From contig VDMD01000008.1 in the NCBI GenBank assembly GCA_007026445.1, forward strand, positions 620,001 to 684,000: a stretch of DNA of 64,000 nt, written 5' to 3'. Both the position numbers and the translations under genes were made by a program. This document shows, piece after piece, positions 24,801 to 35,926 of the stretch. The notes beneath the pieces are model-generated. The model saw nothing but the letters and a program-made list of their open reading frames with translations, was not told the origin of the DNA and did no database searches. This DNA is from Schizophyllum amplum (lineage: Eukaryota; Basidiomycota; Agaricomycetes; Agaricales; Schizophyllaceae). Positions within the stretch are counted from its first letter, which is position 1; each line of letters starts with the position of its first letter.

Positions 24801-24886
24801 CTGACAGGTGAGGAACACGCTTGCGATGCGTTGTAATTTTCTTGCTAACGGCTAATAGGCTGCTTCCTCTACCGATCTACGACTAA
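18869..24886 (+). CDS. Phospholipase D (Spo14/PLD1 type) with PX and PH domains
   Basis: Hydrolyses phosphatidylcholine to phosphatidic acid and choline at membranes. Twenty-three exons were joined, giving about 1,630 residues. Order: long disordered S/P-rich N-terminus; PX-like domain ([60 protein letters not shown]); split PH domain ([52 protein letters not shown]); first PLD half with HKD motif [16 protein letters not shown]; second half with [20 protein letters not shown]; acidic disordered C-terminal extension ending LPLPIYD. Near 22747, between the two HKD motifs, one base appears to be missing: upstream reads IRIILECQN and downstream reads [20 protein letters not shown] in another frame. 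The rest is well conserved, so a sequencing error is likely, but a real loss of function is possible. Confidence 0.85.
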
Positions 24887-25231
24887 GCACGATCTTCCTG
24901 AATGTCGGATACAGCTTTGCTTGGACATCAGATACCTCGGACTCTAACTACAAACATTCTGGGACATTTATAGTATACCTGCTCTGATAATGCACCGTGT
25001 ACATTATGCAGTCCACTACGTATACCGTCGTTGCTACACTCTCCATAATTTGGTAATCTAACAGGCTGTGCCAAAGCTACCAATGATGTTTGCCTGTGTT
25101 TACGTGTGTGGGCGCCGGTCACAGTTGCGTTGTGATATCGGAAGACGGGCCGACCGAGTGACGCGATCGCGTTGAACGTCCCAGCGCGTCTCCCCCTGGT
25201 CGCTGTCCCCCACAACCCTCTGGTGTTCGCA
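24887..25231. other. Intergenic region between the PLD and SART3/Prp24 genes
   Basis: About 345 bases, AT-rich at first (likely PLD 3' UTR), becoming pyrimidine-rich before the next start. No gene seen. Confidence 0.4.
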
Positions 25232-28200
25232 ATGGACGCGAGCGGACTGGACGCTCTAGCTGGGATTCTCAACCAGATTGTGGAGAAGCCGTTCGATGTT
25301 GCTCTCCACGCGCAGCACATCCGCCTCGCTGAGGCGTCTACGGATCCGACAAGCGCAGAAGTCGTATCCGCCTGCGAAATGTACACCAACTTCATGCCTG
25401 CGGAGGAGACTGTATGGGCGCGCTTTCTCGCACACAAGGAGGCTACCCTGGATCTGACAACTGCGGCTGGGTTGGAGGAGCTGTTGAACTTGTATGAGCG
25501 GGCGGAGAACGACTACTTGTGTGCGTGTTTTGACTTTGGCGGAAGATGCGGTGCTGATGACCGGGCAGCGATTGATATTCTGAACAAACACTTACACTTA
25601 CTCATTGACCGACACGAGCACTACGCGGATGCCGAGAACATAAAGCCGGAGGAGTTAGGCGACGCGTTCTCGACAGAGTGGACCCGCAGTCAGCTTCATC
25701 GTACAGTAGCTAAAGGTCTCGGGCATCTTTCGAAGGATCACACTCTTTGGGATGCGCTTAAGGACTGGGAGCTACAGAGGCTGGAGGAAGTGCCTGCGAC
25801 TGCGAAGTACGTGCTTCGTTGACCACATCCACATTGCGGCTCATAGCGCTGCAGAGCAGAACTCATTAACCAGATCGGTGCAATGTTCCTCGACCGTCTA
25901 AAGCAGCCCCATTCCAGTCAGTGCGTCCCTTCACTGCGCATTTCACATTAACTGAAGAGGATGTGCGCCACAGCATCCGACGAGACCTTGTCAGCCTATT
26001 CATCTTTCACCACCAACCACAGAGCTCCGCACGTATATGAGGAGGCATTAGTAGAAGCTTCGAAACTACGAGGTAGGGCAGTCAAGGGGTACGACAGAAG
26101 AGAACCCTTCGAAAGGGAGTTGGTATGTGGCGACTACGCGGAAGCATTTGATAAACCATGACTGATTATCCTAGGCGCAATCACAAAATGCCCTCGCCGT
26201 TTTCGAACGCTATACCGGCTACGAGCGGCGCGCAAAGTTCCCCGACCTCCCTATTCTCACCGCGGTGCACGAACGCGCGATAGCCGAGGCGGCACGACGC
26301 CGCTTTGCCGGTGAACCGAATGGGGAGGAAGCTCTGAGGAGCTTCTGGATAGCGTATTGCGACGCTCTGGTAAGTCAGTTTTTTTTACGGCACGGGCGAT
26401 GTTCGACGCTGCAAGGATTGTTCCCGTTGTCTGAGAAGGCGAAAACATTGACGTTGCATGTTTGCAGCGCATCAATGAGGCCCCGGATGACGTGCAGCTG
26501 CGAACTCTTCGACGGGCCGCGCGCAGCGTACCCGGAAGCGGCGAGGTATGGGCTCGGTATATCAGATTCCTTGAGCGGACCAAGGAGGAAGAGACAGAAG
26601 TAGACGATCCAAACAGGGAGTCTGTGGAAGGTGCGTGCCGCTATTCCTTGTGGTTTCCACCACGCCAAACAAGACCTGTTACGCCATCCTTCCACTTGCT
26701 GCTGACATCCCACATCGTGGTGGCTTGGCATAAGCTGACCTACGCCTCGCCAGCCGTCTACGACCGCGCCTTTTCTGCTGGCTTACTCCAAACGGACGTG
26801 GAACAGATTATCCCTGTTGTGCTCGCGCGCGCTGGATACGACAAGAGGTCGGCCGAGGGTGAACATTGAGCTTGTACTGAAGACGTCAATCTCGTACTGA
26901 CCGTGAAATTGCAGATGCGGACTCCATCGCCAACCTCATCGCTGTGCTGGAAACTGGCATCGGGATGGTACGAGCTGGTGTGTACTGTTTTAGCACAGAC
27001 TCCAGTTGCCAAACCTCATGAGTTTTAGCCTCGCCCACAGGCGACCCGCGCTTAAGACTGGAGAAGTTTTTGGCTGATGTGGTGCGTTCTAGGCTTCTTT
27101 GCTGAAAACATGTATGACGCGACGTCTGACTCTGTCGTACACTAGTATATCGACATGGCCTCTCTCCCCTCTGGCGCGATCGAGGTCTGGCAAGCCGCGG
27201 CCAAGGCTTATAGGATGAGCTACGCTGTCTGGACGGCGTATACGGATGCCTTGATGTGAGTTCTTGCAATCAGTTGTGTGCACCTCACTCATATACACGC
27301 TCACTCCGCTCATTCCCATCCCACTCATTCCCACCCATTCCCATCCCACTATTCCATCCCAACCCATCTCACTCTTATCGCTTCCTCCAGCAAACAAAAC
27401 CAAATCACCGCTGCCCGCAAGGTCTTCACTGAAGTGCATGTCAAGCACCTCGACTGGCCAGAGGCAGTGTGGGACGCCTGGCTCGCCTTCGAGCACATGC
27501 ACGGCGCGGTGGACGAGATTGAGGAGTGCATGGACAAGATCGAGCGTGCGCGGTATCAGGTCAATGCGAGGAGGGCTAAGGTGGGTTTCTTGGTCGCTGT
27601 TCATGGCCGCATGGGTTGCCTACGGCCTGTGGCCATGGGTTTCTTACGTAATGTTTCTACAGGAAGCAGAAAGGGCTGCATATCAAGCCATGCAGTACGC
27701 GGCCGAACAGCAAGCGGCGCAGGTCCCTGTGGCAGCAGCGCCCGTGCCCAACGTGGACGCGCCGATGGAGGTCGATGTGCCGCAGCTTGGCGAGCGCGGG
27801 ACGAAGCGCGCGGCGGACAATGACGGCGAGGAGCAGGCGCAGCAGAAAAGGGTTAAGACGGGTACGTTGGTTAGTCGTCCGCCAATCGTAGAGATTGGCT
27901 GACCAGTCTCCGCAGAGCCGAAAGGCGCGTCCCTCAAGCGTGACCGCGAAAATTGCACAGTGTTTGCGTCGGAGCTACCACCGAACGTGCAGGAAGATGA
28001 CCTGCGCGCGCTGTTCAAGGATGTCAGTTTTTTTTACTCGCTATGCAGGCGTCTTTATCGTATCGAGCGCTTGATGGTGGACGACACTGATTCGCTTGCT
28101 TTGCAGTGCGGGGCCATTCGTGAGATCAAGATTACGCATCTCCAGAAAGCTGTTGTCGCGACCGTCGAGTTCATGCAGCGGGTGGGTGCCCACTTCGCTC

Positions 28201-29580
28201 TGAAGTTGTATGGACATCACTGACTGGCTTTGCAGGAGAGCGTCCCCCAAGCACTCACGAAGGACAAGAAGCGCATAAATGACGAGGAGATAGCAGTGAA
28301 CCTCGCATGGAAGTCGACGCTATACGTGACGAACTTCCCGGAAAAGACTGACGACGTGGAGATTAGGGAACTGTTTGGGAAGGTGTGTCCATCATCGCCC
28401 CATTTAAAATGATTGGTCGTTGATTTAGACGATAGTACGGCACGATCTTTGAAGTGCGCTGGCCGAGCAAGAAGTTCAAGAGCTCAAGGAGGTTCTGCTA
28501 TGTTCAGTATGCGAACCCAGTACGTCCTACAGGCCTTCCCTCGGCTTATGTGAGTTGACCTTCGCTCATAGACGTCCGCCGAACATGCCCTGGAGCTGCA
28601 TGGCCACGAGCTCGAGCCAGGGCAGACGATGAATGTGTACATCTCGAACCCGGAACGCAAGAAGGAGCGTACAGACCAGGATGCGCAGGAGCGCGAACTG
28701 TATATTGCCGGTCTCAGTCGGTTCACGACGAAGCAGGACTTGGAGAAGGTTTTCAAATCGGTCAGTTACTTGCAGCCGCGTCGGGATGCGAAAACAGGCT
28801 GACATGCATGACAGTACGGCACGTTGAAGGAAGTTCGTATCGCAACTGATCCTAAAGACGCGACCTGCAAGGGCTTTGCATTCATCGAGTTTGAGAATGA
28901 GAAGGATGCGGTCGCGGGGCTGGCAGCGAACAATCATGAGCTAAAGAGACGGCGCATGGCGGTTACGATGGCTAACACGAGCACGCGTGCGAAGTTCAAG
29001 TGCGTAATTCTTCTCAACCTCAAGCTATGGCTGACCTATTCCGTACAGGAATCAAGCTCAAGCGGACACTGGCTTGGGTCGTCAGGACGAGATTCGCAGC
29101 CGCTCGCTCATGATCAAGAACCTCCCACCAGATGCGGATGATGGCCGTCTGCAGCAAGCGCTGGAGAAGGTGACTAAAGTCAAGCGCGTCGAAGTCTTCA
29201 AGGACAAGAACGAGGCCGCGGTCGAGCTGGAGTCCACGGCGGTAGGCTCTTCTCATCCTCCGTCCTCTCTTTATTACTGACCCGCCCACCAGGACATCGG
29301 CAACCTCGCGCTTCGTACAGAGCCGATCATGTTCAACGGCCAGCCATTGACGCTTGTCTTCGAGGGCGGCGGGAGTGCGAAGGCGAAAGATCCGAAGGCC
29401 GGTGGTGGGATGTTCGTGCCCAGAGCGGCTGCTTCGCGTCCGAGAGCTGGGCTGGGTCATGCCAGGAAGCCACCTGTGGGCGCTGCGCAGCAGGCTGCTG
29501 CAGGCCCAAACTCCGGTGCGTCGGGGAGCAAGCCTGCGGAGGGAAGAGGGCAGGATGATTTTAGGAAGATGTTGGGCTGA
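25232..29580 (+). CDS. U4/U6 snRNP assembly factor, SART3/Prp24 family
   Basis: Recycling factor that re-anneals U4 and U6 snRNAs. Twenty exons join to about 1,030 residues. The N-terminal two thirds are HAT helical repeats (NLYERAENDYLSIDILNKHL; LFERYTGYERRA-like FERYTGYERRAKFPDLP; WAYIR-like VWARYIRFLERTKEEETEVD; VWDAWLAFEHMHGAVDEIEE). A nuclear-signal-like acidic/basic linker (RGTKRAADNDGEEQAQQKRV) follows. RRMs come next (CTVFASELPPNVQEDDLRAL; STLYVTNFPEKTDDVEIREL; ELYIAGLSRFTTKQDLEKVF with KGFAFIEFENEKDAVAGLAA), plus a fourth (RSLMIKNLPPDADDGRLQQA). The C-terminus, GRGQDDFRKMLG, is the Lsm-binding tail typical of Prp24/SART3. The start at 25232 (MDASGLDALAG) is the first ATG in frame. 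The intron at 27256-27390 is a long pyrimidine-rich low-complexity run. Confidence 0.88.
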
Positions 29581-29918
29581 GGGCGCCCTATTGTCCTAAC
29601 GCCGACAGGTCTTCGCGGTGCACGTAACGTCGTCGTCGTCAAGTCAGCCTAATATGTAGGGTGGCTCGTCTCTGATGTACTGTTCATATCTCTGGATGCT
29701 ACCCTTGAAGCTGCCTGCGTGACACGTGTGATGTGTTGCTGAAGGGACACGGCGGGGCGGGGCCAGGGCAGCTTGAGCGGTGTTGAGAACGTTGAGGCCG
29801 CCTATCGGATGATAGATCGGGCCGTGAGCGGGTGTAATTCCTCTGTAGGTACCCCGCCCGTGGGGTTCCTCCACACAGTTCCTCTTCTACCATCGCCACT
29901 CATCTCGACGATATCACG
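29581..29918. other. Intergenic region between the SART3/Prp24 and SDR genes
   Basis: About 340 bases combining the SART3/Prp24 3' end and the promoter of the SDR gene. No gene seen. Confidence 0.4.
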
Positions 29919-31091
29919 ATGGCATCTATGACAGCAAAGGCTCTATACGACCTTAGCGGCCGCGTCGCGGTCGTGACCGGCGGTGGCACTGGCATCGGGT
30001 ACATGATCGCCAAGGGGCTCGCGTCGAACGGCGCGAAGGTGTACATCACCGGGCGGCGCTTTGAGGTCTTGCAGAAGGCCGCGAGCGGCTTCGAGGGGGA
30101 GGGATCTATGGTCCCGTGCGTTACAGTGTTTATCCTCCTGCGCCGCGTCTGACGATCACGTAGCTTACAGATGGACGCGACGAACAAGGACAGCATCCTG
30201 AACGCGAAGAAGCAGATCGCGGACAAGGAGGGCAAGCTGCACGTGCTGGTGAACAAGTATGTGGGCGTCTATGTATCCCCAACCGCGTTCAGCAGCTGAC
30301 CCTCCATCCCAGCGCTGGGCAGGTCGGGCCGACATCAGGCTTTATGAGCCAGCCTGATGCGCCGGAGAACAAGGATCCCGAAGCCTTCGGGATGGGCCTG
30401 TTCAAGGAGGACCAGCAGGGCTGGTCGGATGTCTTCGCGATCAACAACCACTCCCTCTTCTTCGTCTCGTCGGCGTTCGTGGGGCTGCTCGCAAAGGGCG
30501 CGGCAGACTTTGGCGCGTACTCGTCCAGCGTCATCAACATCACCAGCATCAGTGGCCAAATCAAGGTCGCGCAGGACCACGTACGTCTCTCTTTCAGTCA
30601 AGCCAACTCCACCCTACGTTCTCCGTGCTCACTAGCCCCTCAGTTCGCATATAACTCGGCCAAGGCCGCAGCGAGCCACCTGACGCGCATGCTTTCGACC
30701 GAGTTCGCCCGGCGACAGATCCCTGTTCGCGTCAATGCCATCTCTCCCGGCGTGTACGCGTCGGAGATGACCTTTGACCAGATTTCTGCCGAGCAGGTGG
30801 ACAAGATCGGGAAGGGTCTGGTGTCCGTGCCTGCGCGGCGCGATGGAACGTGAGTCTTTCTCACCTCTCTTCTGCTTCGAATGCGACGTCTTCTTTTGGC
30901 TGCTCGCTGAATGCTCTCACTTCATCAACGTGAGCTGTGCTGCCTGGAACAATGGCTGACCTTTCCATCGCAGACCGGGAGAGATTGCCGGCACGGCCGT
31001 CTACTTGGCGTCGACCGCAGGCTACTACATGAACGGCCAGGAGTTGATCATCGACGGCGGCTACACGGCAGTCAACCCAGCTCGCGCATAA
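29919..31091 (+). CDS. Short-chain dehydrogenase/reductase (RhlG-like)
   Basis: NAD(P)-dependent oxidoreductase with a Rossmann fold. Five exons (29919-30115, 30164-30256, 30313-30580, 30644-30849, 30974-31091) join cleanly to about 293 residues. Visible family features are the cofactor motif VVTGGGTGIGYMIAKGLASN, the basic residues of an NADP-type site (ITGRRFEVL), the LVNNAG motif at an exon junction (LHVLVNNAGQVGP), the catalytic serine region VINITSISGQIK, the active-site YNSAKAAASHLTRMLSTEFA and RVNAISPGVYASEM. The C-terminus reads YYMNGQELIIDGGYTAVNP. Substrate unknown. Its sequence is distant from the two other SDR genes in this window. Confidence 0.85.
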
Positions 31092-33198
31092 GTGCGTAAA
31101 ATCAGCGTCGCTTGGTGACCTGTTCCAGCAAAGAGTGTAGAATGTAAACATAAGTATATAGCTCATTGAGTATTTAACCGACACTCTCCAGTACTGTGCA
31201 TGCCGGTCTTGCATCTTCGAGTCACGACGATAGAGAAGCACTTAACCTGCGGTGTACGGTAATACGTTACGAGAGTGGGGAGGACGAGCTCGATTTCACC
31301 AAGTCTTGTGAGCCCTTGTTTGGTGCAGTTGAACTTCCGGCGATTACCGATCTCCATTCGGAATTTACTTATGACCAGCACGTGACTGGTTGACATCTTC
31401 TGCCGAGTCCCCCGAATTAGTGGATGCCGCCCTTAGCTTCAACCTTGCATCTGTTTCCAGCGTAGGAAATCAGCATTATTCTTCCTTCTATCCTCAGTGC
31501 GAGACCAGCAAGCGTCGGGGACTGTTGACTGCAGCACACTCTAAGTACCGTGACGCCGCACCTTTCACCTCGAGTCGCGGGCTTATGGGCCCGAGGTTCC
31601 GTCTTATCGCCTTTTCATGCAAGGTCACGACGTTCGCTACGTCGTCGCAAGCTTTTGGATTTCACGGTACAGGGCTGAAGGATATGGCTAAACGAGGAGT
31701 GAGAGAAGGCTGTGAAAGGGCGTATACATTCAGCGCGAACGGCCAGAAAGATCGTATAGCTACCGTAGAACTCCGTAGAGGGAGATAGATCGCCCGAGCC
31801 AAGCGTCGCGTCCGTCAATTATGGGGCTGCGAACGGAAGGACTTGAAGGGCGGACGCGGTCGATAGCATCCACGAGGCACCCTCTTGCGGAACCTGTTTC
31901 ATTATGGCGGGATCAAAGGAGGGGACGGCGTGGGAGGGCGTGGCAGACGTGGGCGCGTGCTCGACGGCCAAAAGAGGATCAGGAACCAATGGGAGGTGCA
32001 GAGGAGGACCAGGGGAGGGGACGGGATAAGCAGAGCACCCAAGGGACACCGTCCTCCCGAAGCAATCTCGTCATCGATTGGCATCTTTCTTCTTCATTTG
32101 GCGAGTTTGGTGTCCGCCCCGAGACCTCCCATGAGGCGACGGATCGGCGCATTGACGTCTGTGGCCCTGAAAAGGCGGCACGCGCAGGTACGCGTTAGCG
32201 TTACGTCGCGCCCTAGCGAGCGTCGACGAGGTTTTGAAGACGGGACCGCGCGCAGAGAGCCCAGATTCGCAGCGAGTATCGTTTCACCGGGGGCAGAGAG
32301 CTCGGGGTCCTCACAGAGAGGTGCCGTCGTGTGAAGAGACCGGCCGACCGTGCAAGAGAAGGTTCGCGCTCGATAAGCTGCTGCTTGGAAGGCTTGAGGG
32401 CTATACAGTCGACGTGCGGCCATTCCCAGGCGGGGGCCCAGGCATGTGATGGTCAATGTATTGTAATCAGCTTCGGGATCCGGTCTCGCTCTGGGAGAGG
32501 TCGTTCAGCAGCTTCCAGCGGCGCGTTCTGCGTGGTGGAGAAGAATGTTATGGGCTGCTCAGCGGGGTGCAAGCAGTGACGGTTGGGTGACGGTCGAAGG
32601 AAATCGAACAATCGAGTGTCCTGGCTGTTGCCGGCGGGCGTCCGCATGGCATCATCTCTGACGTTGCAAAGATAGTAATACTTTGCCGAAATGGTGATTC
32701 CTGGGTGATTCCATCCTGGAAGACCCCGGCGGGTAGACGCAGCGAGAGTGTCTGCTGAGGAAAAGGAAGAGACAGGCAAGACATGGCGAGACTTGCTGTT
32801 TTACTAGAAATGCCTACGAGAGGTCATAGATGCCGGGCAAGTGAGGGCGGCGGTCGGGTGACGTTCGGGGAGGCAATGCAAATTGAACCGTCGAGGCACG
32901 TGTGAGGATTAGCGTGGGAAATTAAGCCTGCACTCGACACTTCCGCCCTTCGCCTCGCCGCCGTTCGCCGTTCACAACCGCTGTCACCGCTGTGCTCAAC
33001 GTCGACGACGACGACGACGACGACGCCCCGTGCCCGGTCCTGCTGAACGAGCCCTGGATGCCGCCATCTAGACGCTATCTCCCGGGAAGCAATCCTTCTT
33101 CATAATCGTCTACGTCCAGTACCTGCCCCGCCCGCCCGCACTAGTGGTTCTAGCCACCCCCACCACTTCTTCCATACTCCCTATAATACCTCCCCTAC
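31092..33198. other. Gene-poor interval of about 2.1 kb with a CGA microsatellite
   Basis: No frame here carries a recognisable domain. The longest (plus strand 31885-32334; minus strand 32094-32456) are arginine-rich and resemble chance frames in GC-rich DNA. A run of GAC/CGA triplets occupies about 33003-33025. The last 150 bases are pyrimidine-rich and probably form the leader of the next gene. Confidence 0.4.
33003..33025. repeat. Trinucleotide (CGA)n microsatellite
   Basis: About seven and a half uninterrupted copies of the triplet CGA/ACG, about 175 bases upstream of the next start codon. Likely length-variable between strains; no function implied. Confidence 0.8.
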
Positions 33199-34668
33199 AT
33201 GCCATCTCCGACAGAAAGCCCATGGCCAACACAGACCCCGGGACCCGATGCCGGTCCCTCGACCACCGCGACCCAGCGCAAGCGGCGACGCACAAGCGAC
33301 CGTTCTCTTTGGCAGGAGCGAGACGCAATACTGCCGAGACAGGACATCGCGGACCAAGCCGCCATTCGTGCGTTGCCCATTTCTAACCGAGGCGGGACAC
33401 GCGCTAATCACCGCGTTGCGCTGGATAGAGGACGCGATGTACGAGTGCCAAGTGATGACAGACAACGCCAGGCTCTCATGCTATCCGACCGCGGACGCCG
33501 ACATCCCTCAGCACCAGTATGCGTCCTTCGTCTGTGCGTACAACAACCATGGCGTGTCGCTTCATCTGATCTTTCCCAGGGAATTCGCGTCTCCCGCAGT
33601 ACGCGCAACGCGACCTCGTCGACATATACCTCTTTCAAGGCGACACGCTCGATCAAATACTTTACTTTTCCGACGTAATCAACCCCCAGTTTGAGGCGGG
33701 CGTTATCCGCGCGCAGGTCAACGATAGCTGGTGGGGTGATCGGGGCTCCAATTGGGATGGAAGCAACATATCCTATCCATTCTACTGGGTAGTCACACCT
33801 GCAGGCAATGGGCTTGACGGGACGGAGACCACGCAGACAATTTTCAGCGCCATACGTGAGTACCGCGCGAAGAATGATATGCGGCAGTGACTAATGCTTC
33901 GCTTCAGAGACCACCTATGCGGACAGCATAGCGTCGTCCATGTCATCCTCCTCGTCTGCTGCCTCCGCCTCATCAGCATCCGTGTCGTCTGCATCATTGA
34001 CCTCGAACTCCGCATCCGCTACAGCAACTTCTGGCGGTGATGGTGATGGAGACCCCGGAGACGGCTCTAACGGAGGCTTGCAATCTGGCAACGGAGATGG
34101 CGGCTTCCCGCATTGGGCGATAGCCGTCATCGTCGTTCTAGGCTTCTTAGCAGTGGCCGCTAGCTGCGTTCTCGCCTTCCTCATCATCCGCCGAATGCGC
34201 AGGCAAAGGGAACTCGAATCACAACGCAACTCGATGGGCTCATCGTCTCCGATGATGCGACACATTGACAATGGACCCGCGTCGCCTCTGCTCGCAGCGG
34301 GTGTGGCGGGTGGCGAGGGCCAGCCGAGCTCCGCCGGACACGGAGGCCAAAATGCGCCGAGTATCGTGTCTCCCGATGGCGCGTCGACAATCTCGCGGGC
34401 GAACAGCGCAAGCGAAGGCGCTCCCTTCTCCGGTGCTGACGCTGCAATCATGGCCGATGCGTTCCGCAAGGCGCTCAGAAAACCCGACTTTGCCGATCAG
34501 CCGGTAGAAGAGGGGGAGAGTCCAGAGAATCGCGAACCGCGAGAAGAGGAGTTGATAAACCAACAGTTGGCGGAGGAGGGGCGTGACATACGTAGCGTGA
34601 GCTCGTCGCGCGGGGTGCGCGTGGAGACGCTTAGCGATGCGGACACCGCGACGGACCATCAGCACTGA
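33199..34668 (+). CDS. Single-pass membrane protein with extracellular domain and Ser-rich stalk (unknown function)
   Basis: Not assigned to a named family. Exon borders near 33533/33580 and 33855/33908 give a continuous ectodomain (WIEDAMYECQVMTDNARLSC, LVDIYLFQGDTLDQILYFSD, RAQVNDSWWGDRGSNWDGSN, ISYPFYWVVTPAGNGLDG). A Ser/Ala-rich stalk with Gly/Asp repeats follows, then one transmembrane helix (WAIAVIVVLGFLAVAASCVL) with a basic stop-transfer RRMRRQRE and a disordered acidic tail ending ATDHQH. The DSWWG segment and paired cysteines suggest a secreted fold. The start is uncertain: MPSPTESPWPTQTPGPD at 33199 looks natural, but the following SASGDAQATVLFG is in another frame, so one base may be surplus near 33275. 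An ATG at 33248 is in the downstream frame. No signal peptide is visible. Confidence 0.6.
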
Positions 34669-35926
34669 TCCCGCGGCGCGCGCTGGGCGTGCTATTCCGT
34701 GACCACCTCCCTCACGACCCCCACGACTTCTCGCTTCGTCACTCTCTCTTGGGCTTGTGGTTGTCTGTCGTTTGCGCTGTTTGTGTTATTACTGTTACCT
34801 TGCATCGTTTGCATCCCCTTCTAACATTATTCGTTTCAACTGTTACCGTCGTCTTCGCGCCCCCCTTATGCTCGCCACCCGTCCACCCTTGCCCGCCCTC
34901 TCCGCCTTGCCCGGATGTCTGCGCCGCGCCACCATGCGCAAATGGGTGCGCGGCATCCGCTATCGCATCCGCATTCCCTCACACCCACCCTCTTACTATG
35001 CCGCCGCTGGTCCCCCCTTTACACTTTCTGACGTTGGCTTACCCAATTGTGTTTTTGACCTGGACGCTACATTATTACTTTCCTCCCTTTCTCTGCACCC
35101 CCCACCACGCGGGCGTCTCTTTTGCTGTCCGTGCAGCGCACCCCGTTGCTGCTGCCGCAGAAGTCACTCGTTTATACCACCTTGCCTTTCGCCCTCCTGC
35201 CGAGTGACGAACGTACTAGTAGACTGGACATCGGACAGACATTGGCTGTGGTGTAGCGGGTCTGGCCGTCCTGATTGCTCCAAGTACCTCTAGCCGGTTG
35301 TGTTTCCCTTTATTGTCGAGCCTTCATCTTTTTCTTTCCAATGTTTGTGTATAAGCTACCTAGTTGCATGCAATTCGATACCACAGGCGTGCTTGAGGCG
35401 ATTTGCGAGGAAGCTCGAGTGTGAATGGATATTCCGTCATGATGCTGAGCGCTGCGCTGATGAACTAATCCAAACGATGTGTTCGCCAGTCCCAGTACAA
35501 CCGACGCTACTTCGAATAGTGGCGGTTGTGCACAGGTAAGTAACGGTTCATTGCGCAAAGACGACGGCGGGGTGCCGAACTCAACACGGTGCATGATCGT
35601 GGGAAATTGTGGACTCGGAGTCTAGCTAAAGCCCTTTGCGTTCTCCAACACCTCCAGGATTGAGTTGCACGGGGGCCTGTCGCTCTTGTGTTCGCAGAGA
35701 CGACCTTCCCCTTGCGCATCCTTTCGAGATGGTGCTGTCAATGGCCTACGATGTCAGGTGCGCCGTGATGGTCGGTCCCGATATATCATCGTGGTAGCCT
35801 TGCCTCATGTTTGCAGCACGCCGCGTTCATCTCGCGTTCAATATGAGCCTGCAGTGTACGTCGAGCGAGCACCTTCGCCTTTCGCCCTATCTCTCGCGCC
35901 TTTAAAACACCCAAAGATCCGCAATA
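34669..35926. other. Intergenic region with a long pyrimidine-rich tract
   Basis: 34700-35250 is strongly C/T-rich on the plus strand, which opens long but unconvincing frames full of P, L, S and C. It is best read as the 3' UTR of the membrane-protein gene and intergenic DNA. The second half shows no coding signal; a TTTAAAAC element near 35900 may serve the next gene. Confidence 0.4.

Noticed and set aside
31800..32460. Arginine-rich frames on both strands, including a CEETGRPCKRRF stretch resembling half a zinc cluster
   Set aside because: Cysteine spacing does not match Zn2Cys6, no partner exon was found and the frames look like chance openings.
34689..35293. Two overlapping plus-strand frames of 172 and 178 codons suggesting a membrane protein
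   Set aside because: They are a by-product of a C/T-rich tract: composition is P, L, S and C in every frame, with no conserved motif, and they sit where a 3' UTR is expected.
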